Source of the DNA: Promicromonospora sukumoe 327MFSha3.1
Lineage (GTDB): Bacteria > Actinomycetota > Actinomycetes > Actinomycetales > Cellulomonadaceae
Reading direction: 5' to 3'
Length of the DNA: 64,000 nucleotides
Assembly: GCF_000385135.1 (NCBI RefSeq)
Contig: NZ_ARQM01000011.1
Location: 868,001-932,000 of the forward strand
Shown here: positions 8,942 to 16,435 of the stretch, one piece after another
Layout of the letters: every line of letters begins with the position of its first letter
Numbering within the stretch: position 1 is the stretch's first letter
Translations under genes and position numbers: made by a program
The notes under the pieces: generated by a model
What the model saw: the letters and a program-made list of their open reading frames with translations, nothing else
What the model was told of the DNA's origin: nothing
Database searches by the model: none

Positions 8942-11005
8942 ATGCTCACCCAGACCAACTCCGCCGGTGGTTCGAATCATCCTGGACCGCTGAGCCCCGA
9001 CGCGATCCTGACCGCCCTCGACCCCGAGCAGCGCGAGGTCGCCCTCGCGCTCAACGGGCCCGTGGTCGTGCTGGCGGGAGCGGGGACGGGCAAGACCCGC
9101 GCCATCACGCACCGCATCGCCTACGGCGTCCGCATCGGGGCGTACAAGCCGACCAGCGTGCTGGCGGTGACGTTCACGGCGCGGGCGGCCGGCGAGATGC
9201 GCACCCGGCTCCGGGGTCTCGGCGTCCAGGGCGTGCAGGCCCGCACGTTCCACTCCGCCGCGCTGCGGCAGCTCGGCTACTTCTGGCCCCGGGTCGTGGG
9301 CGGCGCCCCGCCGCGCCTGCAGGAGTACAAGGCGCAGATCGTGGCCGAGGCCGCGCGCCGCGTGGGCCTGAGCGTGGACCGCGTGGCGGTCCGCGACCTG
9401 AGCAGCGAGGTCGAGTGGGCCAAGGTCTCGCTCGTCACCGCCGACGACTACGAGAAGGCGGCGTACGCGACCGGCCGCGAGGCGCCGTCGGGCTACGACG
9501 CGCAGACGGTGGCCCGGCTGATCACGGCCTACGAGGACGTGAAGACGGAGCGCGAGGTCATCGACTTCGAGGACGTCCTGCTCATGCTCGCGGACATGCT
9601 GAACAGCCACAAGATCGTGGCCGACGAGGTCCGCTCGCAGTACCGGCACTTCGTCGTCGACGAGTACCAGGACGTCTCACCGCTGCAGCAGTTCCTGCTG
9701 GACCAGTGGCTGGGCGGGCGCAAGGAGCTGTGCGTCGTCGGCGACCCGTCACAGACCATCTACTCCTTCACCGGCGCCACCCCGCGCCACCTCCTGGAGT
9801 TCCGGCGCACCTACCCGGAGGCGCAGGAGATCCGCCTCGTGCGCGACTACCGGTCCACGCCCCAGGTGGTGAACCTCGCCAACGACGTGCTCAAGCGCGC
9901 CGGCCGGGCGGGCGGGGCGCACCAGGCCCTGGAGCTCATCGCGCAGCGCGAGCCCGGCCCGGCGGTCGCCTTCACGGCGTACGACGACGACGAGGCCGAG
10001 GCGAAGGGCATCGCGACCCGCGCCGCCCGGCTGATCGGCTCTGGGGTCAAGCCGAGCGAGATCGCCGTGCTGTACCGCACCAACGCCCAGTCCGAGGCGT
10101 TCGAGTCCGCCTTCGCCGACGCCGGTGTGGGCTACCTGGTGCGCGGCGGCCAGCGGTTCTTCCAGCGCAAGGAGGTCCGCGACGCCCTGGTGCTGCTCCG
10201 TGGGGCCGCCCGCTCCGCCGACCCGGCGCTGTCCATGCCGGACCAGGTGCGCGACGTGCTGTCCGCCGCCGGCTGGGCCGACCGGGCACCCGCGGGCCGC
10301 GGCGCCGCCCGGGAGCGCTGGGACGCGATGCAGGCGCTCGTCGCCCTGGCCGACGACCTGGCCGCCGCCGCGACACCCGAGGAGCCCGCCACGGTGTCCG
10401 GGCTGGTCGCGGAGCTCGACGAGCGCGCCTCCGCCCAGCACGCGCCCACGGTCGAGGGCGTCACGCTCGCCTCCCTGCACGCGGCCAAGGGCCTGGAGTG
10501 GGACGCAGTGTTCCTCGCCGGGATGAGCGAGGGCCTCATGCCCATCTCCCTGGCCGAGACCGACGACGCCGTGCACGAGGAGCGCCGCCTGCTCTACGTG
10601 GGGATCACCCGCGCGCGCGAGCACCTGGACATCTCGTTCGGGCGCTCGCGGAACCCGGGCGGCCGCGCCACGCGCAAGCGCACCCGGTTCCTGGACGGGC
10701 TCTGGCCGGAGGAGCACCGCGCCCCGCGGGCGCGGACGGCGCCCAAGGGGCAGGCCCGCGCGCTGCTGACCGGCGAGCACGACGCCGCGCTCTTCGACGC
10801 CCTGCGCGAGTGGCGACGCCAGGTGGCCCAGGAGACCGACAAGCCCGCGTACACGGTGCTCACCGACGCGACCCTGGCGGCCATCGCGGAGATCCGACCT
10901 TCGGGCACGACCGAACTTGCTCGCGTGAACGGGATCGGTCCTGCGAAGATCGACCGGTACGGCGCCACGATCCTCGCGATCGTGGCCAGTTCTCCGGCTT
11001 CTTGA
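8942..11005 (+). CDS. uvrD2: ATP-dependent DNA helicase UvrD2 with HRDC domain
   Basis: The 687-residue SF1A helicase carries Walker A GAGTGKT (46-52), DEYQDVSPLQ, VGDPSQTIYSFTGA, SLHAAKGLEWDAVF and YVGITRAREHLD. Its C-terminal region from about residue 610 is an HRDC domain (AYTVLTDATLAAIAEIRP, then LARVNGIGPAKIDRYG). This domain order is that of actinobacterial UvrD2, a 3'-5' helicase essential in mycobacteria. The ATG at 8942 is chosen because the upstream in-frame extension crosses the mrx1 gene on the other strand. whiB7 follows, as in mycobacteria. Confidence 0.93.
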   Translation: MLTQTNSAGGSNHPGPLSPDAILTALDPEQREVALALNGPVVVLAGAGTGKTRAITHRIAYGVRIGAYKPTSVLAVTFTARAAGEMRTRLRGLGVQGVQARTFHSAALRQLGYFWPRVVGGAPPRLQEYKAQIVAEAARRVGLSVDRVAVRDLSSEVEWAKVSLVTADDYEKAAYATGREAPSGYDAQTVARLITAYEDVKTEREVIDFEDVLLMLADMLNSHKIVADEVRSQYRHFVVDEYQDVSPLQQFLLDQWLGGRKELCVVGDPSQTIYSFTGATPRHLLEFRRTYPEAQEIRLVRDYRSTPQVVNLANDVLKRAGRAGGAHQALELIAQREPGPAVAFTAYDDDEAEAKGIATRAARLIGSGVKPSEIAVLYRTNAQSEAFESAFADAGVGYLVRGGQRFFQRKEVRDALVLLRGAARSADPALSMPDQVRDVLSAAGWADRAPAGRGAARERWDAMQALVALADDLAAAATPEEPATVSGLVAELDERASAQHAPTVEGVTLASLHAAKGLEWDAVFLAGMSEGLMPISLAETDDAVHEERRLLYVGITRAREHLDISFGRSRNPGGRATRKRTRFLDGLWPEEHRAPRARTAPKGQARALLTGEHDAALFDALREWRRQVAQETDKPAYTVLTDATLAAIAEIRPSGTTELARVNGIGPAKIDRYGATILAIVASSPAS

Positions 11006-11058
11006 GCCGTTTCCGGGGCCTCCCGAGGCAGTCCGAAAAACTTCTCAAGAAAGTTTGG

Positions 11059-11096
11059 AAAAAGAGTTGGCTCGCCACGGCGGCCCGGCATAGTGT
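11059..11096 (+). promoter_or_regulatory. Probable WhiB7-autoregulated promoter of whiB7
   Basis: AAAAA (11059-11063), a 3-base spacer, a -35-like TTGGCT (11067-11072), an 18-base spacer and a -10-like TAGTGT (11091-11096) lie just downstream of uvrD2. An AT tract 3 bases upstream of the -35 is the arrangement described for WhiB7-activated promoters in mycobacteria, bound by the AT-hook. The expected transcript start is about 11103, giving a leader of about 400 bases. Element identification is by eye. Confidence 0.65.
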
Positions 11097-11166
11097 TCAG
11101 ATGTCCCTGACAGCAGTGGGCGAGATCGAGAGATCTGGCCCGGATTCGAGTGAGGAGGTGGGTGCA

Positions 11167-11343
11167 TTGGAGATGAACATGATTCCGCAGACGGATCTGC
11201 AGGTGTGCAAGCACGTGCTCGGCTACGAGCCCGTCCCGGCCACTGGCGCAGCTCTGCCTTTCCGCGCGCGCACTCACCGCGGAGGCGTCAAGCCGTCCGC
11301 TCTCGCACCCGACTCCGCATCTCCAGGAGACTCGCCGGTCTAA
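11167..11343 (+). CDS. Upstream ORF (leader peptide) of whiB7
   Basis: A 58-codon reading frame sits in the whiB7 leader. The best start is TTG 11167, eight bases after AGGAGG (11153-11158). ATG 11173 and ATG 11179 are in-frame alternatives. An ATG at 11101 is in frame but almost at the predicted transcript start. The peptide includes DLQVCKHVLGYEPVPATG and resembles no enzyme. Codon use is less GC-biased at third positions than in neighbours. Its TAA ends 15 bases before the ascending arm of a strong terminator, the geometry expected of a uORF that senses ribosome stalling. I infer a regulatory role; translation is unproven. Confidence 0.55.
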   Translation: MEMNMIPQTDLQVCKHVLGYEPVPATGAALPFRARTHRGGVKPSALAPDSASPGDSPV

Positions 11344-11358
11344 CGACCGAAGAGTTCC

Positions 11359-11398
11359 AGGCCGCGGAGTCCACCTAGGACCCGCGGCCTTAATTCTT
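11359..11398 (+). terminator. Attenuator terminator in the whiB7 leader
   Basis: The stem is AGGCCGCGG (11359-11367), a bulged A, GTCC, a 5-base loop, GGAC and CCGCGGCCT (11382-11390). It runs directly into TTAATTCTT. This 13-bp stem with a U-rich tail lies about 110 bases before the whiB7 start, so it would stop transcription within the leader unless antitermination occurs. A second stem, AGATCC/GGATCT enclosing CCGGCC/GGCCGG (11405-11441), follows. Confidence 0.8.
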
Positions 11399-11505
11399 GC
11401 CCGGAGATCCGGCCCCACCTCGGCCGGCCCGGCAAGGATCTAGCCCCTGGGTCCTGCACCACCAACGTTCATCGACGACGTTCCTTCAGGACACAGGAGA
11501 CAACC

Positions 11506-11871
11506 GTGCGCCTCACTGCGCTCCTCGACACTCTTCCCCAGGGCGGCTCGGGCCCCTGGGACCCGCCTCAACACCCCGCCACGAGCGGGACCGGTTCGGA
11601 CTCGGCGGAGTTCAACCGGATCATGGACACACTGCTGCCGTGCCGTACCAACGACCCGGAGCTGTGGTTCGCCGAGCACAGCACGCAGGTGGAGCAGGCC
11701 AAGGCCCTCTGCCGTACGTGCCCCCTCATCGAGGGCTGCCTCGCGGGCGCCCTCGAGCGCAACGAGCCGTGGGGCGTCTGGGGCGGTGAGGTCTTCGTGG
11801 ACGGCGCCGTCGTCGCCCGCAAGCGTGGCCGTGGCCGGCCGCGCAAGTCGGAGAGCGTCGCTGCCGCATGA
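11506..11871 (+). CDS. whiB7: WhiB7 redox-sensing transcriptional activator of intrinsic antibiotic resistance
   Basis: The 121-residue protein has the four iron-sulfur cysteines C46, C69, C72 and C78, the WhiB signature GVWGGE and a C-terminal AT-hook RGRGRPRK (107-114). The AT-hook distinguishes WhiB7 from other Wbl proteins. Family members bind the housekeeping sigma factor and activate drug-efflux, ribosome-protection and methylation genes when translation is inhibited. The GTG start has AGGAGA six bases upstream. It gives an N-terminal extension relative to the roughly 92-residue mycobacterial protein; ATG 11623 would give a short form. The long leader with uORF and terminator supports translation-responsive control. 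Confidence 0.92.
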   Translation: MRLTALLDTLPQGGSGPWDPPQHPATSGTGSDSAEFNRIMDTLLPCRTNDPELWFAEHSTQVEQAKALCRTCPLIEGCLAGALERNEPWGVWGGEVFVDGAVVARKRGRGRPRKSESVAAA

Positions 11872-11882
11872 TCCGCCGTCGG

Positions 11883-12938
11883 TCAGGCCGCCCGTACCGG
11901 GAGGACCACGCACCCGCACCGCGGGTGCGGCTCCACCGGCCGGGCTCGGGGGAGCCCGGCCGGCAGGGAGATCTCCAGGCACGCACCGACGGCCGTGGGC
12001 CGGTGCCCGTCCAGCTGGGCGAGCACCTGGCCCGCGGCCGTCGCCGCAGCCACGGCGGCGAGCGTGGCCTCGTGGGTCGGCTCCGCCGTCTCGCGGAGCT
12101 GCGCCGCCAGTGCCGGCCACTCCCGGTCGGCGTCCGCGCGGGCCAGGTCCACGCAGCTCACGCACGCGGACCGGCCCGGGCGCACCAGCGGGCCCACCAC
12201 GACGTCGGCCTCGCGCACCACGACCGGTAGGTGCGGCACACCGAGCCCGAGCAGCCGCTGGTACCGCGCCGGGTGCGCGGCGTGCGGCTCGGTGACCACC
12301 ACGGCGTCGAGCGCCTCGGGGTCCAGCCCCGCGCCGCCGTCGTCCACCCGGACCGCGACCCGCGGGGAACGTTCTGCGAGCAGGGCCCGCACCGCGGCGT
12401 CGCGGGCCTGCCCGACGTCGGCGGTCCGCAGGCCGCCCAGCCCCACGTCCGTGGTCTGCACCGGCAGGGGATCGTGCAGCACCAGGCCGCCCACCCCCGC
12501 CGTCGCGAGGTGCAGGGCGACCGCCGTACCCAGGCGGCCCAGGCCCGCCAGGCCCACGACCCGCTCGGCGCGGGCGGCGAGCGTGGCCAGCCCGGCGCCG
12601 TCGGGTCGCAGCATCCCGAGCACGGTCGCGTCCGCCGCGCCGTCCGCCGGGGCCGTCACCGCGCCGACCACGCCCGGGACGGGCACCAGCACACCCGCCC
12701 GGAACAGGACGCCCATGATCTCGTCGCGCCGCTCGACGCCCACCCCACACCGCGCCGCCGACTGCTCGACGCTCACGTGCCTGCGCTCGGCGATCTCCTC
12801 CAGCCAGGACTCCTCGGACGGTGAGAGCCCGGACAGCACGAACGACCACCGCGGGTCGGAACCGCACTGGACCTGGCCGCCGCCGCGGCTGAGCACGGGC
12901 GTACCGGGCCGCAGCCGGAGGGCGGGAGTGCTCGTCAT
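11883..12938 (-). CDS. ThiF/E1-like adenylyltransferase-fold protein (cyclodehydratase-like)
   Basis: This 351-residue protein has a ThiF-type nucleotide-binding fold in its second half (VVGLAGLGRLGTAVALHLA, then LVLHDPLPVQTTDVG). Zinc-type cysteines follow: CVSC near residue 260 and CGC close to the C terminus. The N-terminal part resembles the leader-peptide-binding region of TOMM-type cyclodehydratase subunits. No precursor peptide, YcaO or dehydrogenase gene is nearby. The gene lies in the conserved uvrD2-whiB7 neighbourhood, so a housekeeping sulfur-transfer or modification role is more likely than natural-product synthesis. The stop is 12 bases from the convergent whiB7 stop. Confidence 0.7.
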   Translation of the reverse strand: MTSTPALRLRPGTPVLSRGGGQVQCGSDPRWSFVLSGLSPSEESWLEEIAERRHVSVEQSAARCGVGVERRDEIMGVLFRAGVLVPVPGVVGAVTAPADGAADATVLGMLRPDGAGLATLAARAERVVGLAGLGRLGTAVALHLATAGVGGLVLHDPLPVQTTDVGLGGLRTADVGQARDAAVRALLAERSPRVAVRVDDGGAGLDPEALDAVVVTEPHAAHPARYQRLLGLGVPHLPVVVREADVVVGPLVRPGRSACVSCVDLARADADREWPALAAQLRETAEPTHEATLAAVAAATAAGQVLAQLDGHRPTAVGACLEISLPAGLPRARPVEPHPRCGCVVLPVRAA

Positions 12939-13088
12939 GCCCGCAACGATGCCCGACGGCGGCGCCCCCGGGGCGTTGTCCACAGGCCCGGGAGGATATT
13001 CAAAGCATCCGGCGGGCCGGAAGTTCCCGGCTGCGCCCAGAGCCAAATGGACGGCGCCACGCTTGCCGACCCGGTTACGGTGAACACT

Positions 13089-14507
13089 ATGAGCGACCAG
13101 CACCAGCCCGGCGAGTCTCCCCAGTCGTGGGAGGAGATGCTGCGCTCCATGCTCGGCGAAGGCGCAGACGAAGTGATGGCCGAGATGCGCGAGCGGGGCA
13201 TCGACCCGACCGCGCTCGGTGGCGCGCCCGACCCCGTGATGATGCAGTACGCCCTGGCCCAGGTGCAGAAGATGCTCTCGGCCGAGGGCACCGGCCCCGT
13301 CAACGCCGACGTCGCGCACGACGTCGCGCGGCAGGTCGCCGTCAGCGAGGGCGACCCGTCCCTGACGGGCAAGCAGGCCAAGGACGCCACCGACGCGCTG
13401 GGGGTGGCCGAGCTCTGGCTCGACGCCGTCACCGACCTCCCGCCCGCCGGCGGGACCAGGCGCGCCTGGAACCGGTCCGAGTGGGTCGAGGCCACGCTCC
13501 CCGTGTGGAACGAGCTCGCGGCGCCCGTCGCGGCCTCGGTCGCGGACGCGCTGGCCACGGTGCTGCGCGACCAGCTCCCCGAGGGCGTCGACGACGGCGA
13601 GGCCGTGCCCGGCATGCCCGCCGGCGTGCTGCACGGTCTGGGCGGCTCGATCGACCCGGCCCAGATGATGCGCCGGCTCGGCTCCGCCGTCTTCGGCATG
13701 CAGGTCGGCCAGGCGGCCGGCACGCTCTCGCGCGAGGTGTTCGGCGCCACCGACGTCGGCCTGCCGCTGCTCGACAGCCCCGACACCGTGCTGCTGCCGA
13801 CCAACGTGGCGGCGTTCGCCGACGGCCTGGACGCCCCGCTGGAGGAGGTCCGGCAGTTCCTCGCAGTCCGCGAGGCGGCGCACGCGCGCCTGTTCACCCA
13901 CGTCCCGTGGCTCCGGTCGCACCTGCTGTCGATCGTGGAGCGGTACGCCCGCGGCATCACCATCGACCTCGACGCGCTCGAGGCCCAGGTGCGCGACATC
14001 GACCTCGCCGACTCGGACGCGCTGCGCAGCGCCCTGTCCGGCGGCGTCTTCGGCCTGCAGAACACGGACGAGCAGAAGGCCGTGCTCCTGAACCTGGAGA
14101 CCACGCTCGCGCTGGTGGAGGGCTGGGTGGACGAGGTCAGCGCCATGGCCGCGCTGCCGCACCTGCCGCACGCCATCCCGCTGCGCGAGATGATCCGCCG
14201 CCGCCGGGCCGCGGGCGGTCCCGCGGAGCAGACGTTCTCGACCCTGGTCGGGCTGGAGCTGCGGCCGCGTCGCTCGCGCGACGCGGCGACCCTGTTCTCG
14301 ATCGTGGCCCGCGCCCAGGGCACCGAGGGGCGCGACGCGGTGTGGGACCACCCGGACCTGCTGCCCGGCACCCAGGACCTGGACGACCCGTCCGGCTACC
14401 TGGTGCGCCGCGAGGCGGCGGAGAACGAGCACGCCGACATCGACGCCGCGCTCAAGGAGATCTTCGGCGAGGGCGACCCGGACGACGCGGCGGACCCGGA
14501 GAAGTAG
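13089..14507 (+). CDS. Zinc-dependent metalloprotease family protein (DUF2342 type)
   Basis: The 472-residue protein matches the actinobacterial family annotated as zinc-dependent metalloprotease or F420-associated protein (Rv3195-like). Family landmarks are FGMQVGQAAGTLSREVFG, VREAAHARLFTHVPWLRSHL in mid-protein, and FSTLVGLELRPRRSRDAATLF. The putative metal-binding helix reads EAAHARLF rather than a classical HExxH. The N terminus includes GEGADEVMAEMRERGIDP. Start ATG 13089 gives a normal N terminus. It is convergent with the YgjP-like gene, with one base between stops. The role is unknown; proteolysis is a family annotation rather than something visible here. Confidence 0.75.
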   Translation: MSDQHQPGESPQSWEEMLRSMLGEGADEVMAEMRERGIDPTALGGAPDPVMMQYALAQVQKMLSAEGTGPVNADVAHDVARQVAVSEGDPSLTGKQAKDATDALGVAELWLDAVTDLPPAGGTRRAWNRSEWVEATLPVWNELAAPVAASVADALATVLRDQLPEGVDDGEAVPGMPAGVLHGLGGSIDPAQMMRRLGSAVFGMQVGQAAGTLSREVFGATDVGLPLLDSPDTVLLPTNVAAFADGLDAPLEEVRQFLAVREAAHARLFTHVPWLRSHLLSIVERYARGITIDLDALEAQVRDIDLADSDALRSALSGGVFGLQNTDEQKAVLLNLETTLALVEGWVDEVSAMAALPHLPHAIPLREMIRRRRAAGGPAEQTFSTLVGLELRPRRSRDAATLFSIVARAQGTEGRDAVWDHPDLLPGTQDLDDPSGYLVRREAAENEHADIDAALKEIFGEGDPDDAADPEK

Positions 14508-14508
14508 G

Positions 14509-15051
14509 TCAGTCCCGCTCGTCGTCCGGGGTGGCGGTCCCCGGGTCGTCCTGCGTGAACGACGCGCCCTCCAGGAAGCCGCGCGCCCGGTCCGTGCGGG
14601 GGTAGACCTCGAGGATCTTCCAGAACTCCGGTCCGTGGCCGGCGTGCAGCAGGTGCGCCAGCTCGTGCAGCAGCACGTAGTCGAGCACCCACCCGGGCAT
14701 GCCCTGCAGCCGGGTCGAGATGCGGATCGAGCCGTCCAGCAGCGTGCACGACCCCCAGCGCCGGCCCTGGTTGTTCGACCAGCGGACGCTGGAGGGGCGG
14801 GCGCGGCCGCCGAGGTACTTGGCGGAGAGCTCGGCGGCGCGGTCGGCGAGCTCCTGGTCGGACGGGCGGCGGCGCCGCTCCTTGTCCTCGAGCCGGGCTA
14901 CCATCTTCGCCACCCACTCCCGTTCCTGCGCCCGAGAGAAGCGCGCAGGAATGGCGACGATGGTCCGTCCACCGTCGCGGTATGCGCTCACCGTGGCGGT
15001 CCGCCGGAGGCTCCGGCGGACCTCCACGGACGTCAGGGCGTCGTGGGCCAC
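14509..15051 (-). CDS. YgjP-like (DUF45/M48-type) metallopeptidase
   Basis: The 180-residue protein has an intact zinc motif HELAHLLHAGHGPEFW, with H129, E130, H133 and H139, plus WGSC at residues 99-102 and a basic N-terminal half. This is the arrangement of YgjP/WLM-type metallopeptidases, small cytosolic gluzincin-like proteins of unknown substrate. Its neighbours are another putative metalloprotease and a Lon-like protease, though on different strands. The catalytic residues are complete. Confidence 0.85.
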   Translation of the reverse strand: MAHDALTSVEVRRSLRRTATVSAYRDGGRTIVAIPARFSRAQEREWVAKMVARLEDKERRRRPSDQELADRAAELSAKYLGGRARPSSVRWSNNQGRRWGSCTLLDGSIRISTRLQGMPGWVLDYVLLHELAHLLHAGHGPEFWKILEVYPRTDRARGFLEGASFTQDDPGTATPDDERD

Positions 15052-15181
15052 GGAACGACCGTACCGGTTATCGGCGTCAAGGTGGGGTATAACACACCGT
15101 TCAAGTGGAAAAACTTTGCCTTAGGGGCCGTCGCGGGGTGCGATTCACCGAACCCTCAGCCAAGTGAGGAATGATGGGCCG

Positions 15182-16291
15182 GTGACTGACATGCGCGACC
15201 TCCAGCACTCCCCGCAACCCGAGCCGTCGCCGTTCGACGACTCCGGCACCGCGGCTGCGCCGATCTCCCGCCGCACGGTCACGCTGGGGGTGTCCTTGCT
15301 GCTCACCGCAGTCCTGTCCGCGCTGGCGCTGGTCGTGCCCACGCCGTACGCGATGCGCTCGCCGGGGCCCACGGAGGACACGCTGGAGCGCAACCTGATC
15401 CAGATCGAGGGCGCCCGCACCTACGAGTCCACGGGCGAGCTGCGCCTGACCACCGTCTCCGTGCTGGGCGGGCCGGGCTATCCGATGCTGGCCGGCCAGG
15501 TGATCCAGGGCTGGCTGGACCCGCGGCGCTCCGTGCTCCCCGTGGAGGCGATCTTCCCCGAGGCGACCACCAAGGAGGAGCAGCAGGAGGTCAGCCAGGC
15601 GGAGATGGTGTCCTCCCAGGAGTCGGCCACCGCCGCCGCCCTGACCGAGCTCGGCTACGACGTGCCCGCCGTGCTCGACGTCGCCGGCACGGAGCCCGGG
15701 TCCGGCGCCGAGGGCAAGCTGGAGGAGGGCGACGTCATCACCGAGTTCCAGGGTGAACCCGTGGGCACCTACGCCGACCTCATCGACGGGCTGGCCGGCA
15801 CGACGCCGGGCGACGACGTGACGCTCGGCGTGAAGCGCGGCGACAGCACCGAGGACGTCACCGTCACGACCGCCGACAACGGCCAGCGCGCCGTGCTCGG
15901 CGTCTTCATCGACCCGCACTACGACTTCCCGGTCGACGTCTCCATCGAGATCGAGAACATCGGCGGCCCCAGCGCGGGCACCATGTTCGCGCTCGGCATC
16001 ATCGACAAGCTCACGCCGGAGGACGAGGCGAACGGCAAGGTCATCGCGGGCACCGGGACCATGAGCCCCGAGGGCACCGTGGGCCCGATCGGCGGCATCG
16101 AGCAGAAGCTGTACGGCGCGCAGCGCGACGGCGCCGACTGGTTCCTGGCGCCGGCGGACAACTGCGAGCAGGTGGTGGGCAACGTGCCCGACGGGCTGCA
16201 CGTGGTGCGGGTGGCCACGCTGGCCGAGGCGCGGGACGCCGTCGAGCAGATCGGGCGCGGCGAGGGGGCCGACCTCCCGACGTGCTCCTGA
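15182..16291 (+). CDS. PDZ-domain Lon-like serine protease (YlbL type)
   Basis: This 369-residue protein has one N-terminal transmembrane helix (VTLGVSLLLTAVLSALALVV), a PDZ domain in the middle (GAEGKLEEGDVITEFQGEPV) and a C-terminal S16 protease domain. The catalytic dyad is visible as S264 in NIGGPSAGT and K309 in GGIEQK, 45 residues apart as in Lon. It lacks an ATPase module, like B. subtilis YlbL and M. tuberculosis Rv3194c, so it is an ATP-independent membrane-anchored protease facing outside. GTG 15182 is preferred; GTG 15164 and ATG 15191 are in-frame alternatives. Confidence 0.9.
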   Translation: MTDMRDLQHSPQPEPSPFDDSGTAAAPISRRTVTLGVSLLLTAVLSALALVVPTPYAMRSPGPTEDTLERNLIQIEGARTYESTGELRLTTVSVLGGPGYPMLAGQVIQGWLDPRRSVLPVEAIFPEATTKEEQQEVSQAEMVSSQESATAAALTELGYDVPAVLDVAGTEPGSGAEGKLEEGDVITEFQGEPVGTYADLIDGLAGTTPGDDVTLGVKRGDSTEDVTVTTADNGQRAVLGVFIDPHYDFPVDVSIEIENIGGPSAGTMFALGIIDKLTPEDEANGKVIAGTGTMSPEGTVGPIGGIEQKLYGAQRDGADWFLAPADNCEQVVGNVPDGLHVVRVATLAEARDAVEQIGRGEGADLPTCS

Positions 16292-16347
16292 CGCATCCGT
16301 GACGCATCTGCCGAGTCGTTGACCACGTGTTGCACATCTGGAGGATG

Positions 16348-16389
16348 TGGGAACCTTGTGTTGGGAACCTTGAGCAGAGCCTGGCCGTT
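16348..16389 (+). promoter_or_regulatory. Candidate ECF-type promoter of the UPF0182 gene
   Basis: An 11-base direct repeat TGGGAACCTTG occurs at 16348-16358 and 16362-16372. The second copy supplies GGAAC (16364-16368), then 18 bases, then GTT (16387-16389), matching the GGAAC-N18-GTT layout of SigE/SigR-type promoters. The translation start is 46 bases downstream. Assignment to a specific sigma factor is inference. Confidence 0.4.
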
Positions 16390-16435
16390 CCACCTGGGTA
16401 CGGCCCAACCATTGATGACGTGAGGTAACGCAGTC

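Noticed and set aside
11101-11166. ATG 11101 as start of the whiB7 leader ORF
   Set aside because: It coincides with the predicted transcript start and has no SD, whereas TTG 11167 has AGGAGG at the right distance.
11883-12938. Thiazole/oxazole-modified microcin (TOMM) gene cluster
   Set aside because: Only a ThiF-like protein is present; there is no YcaO, dehydrogenase or precursor peptide.
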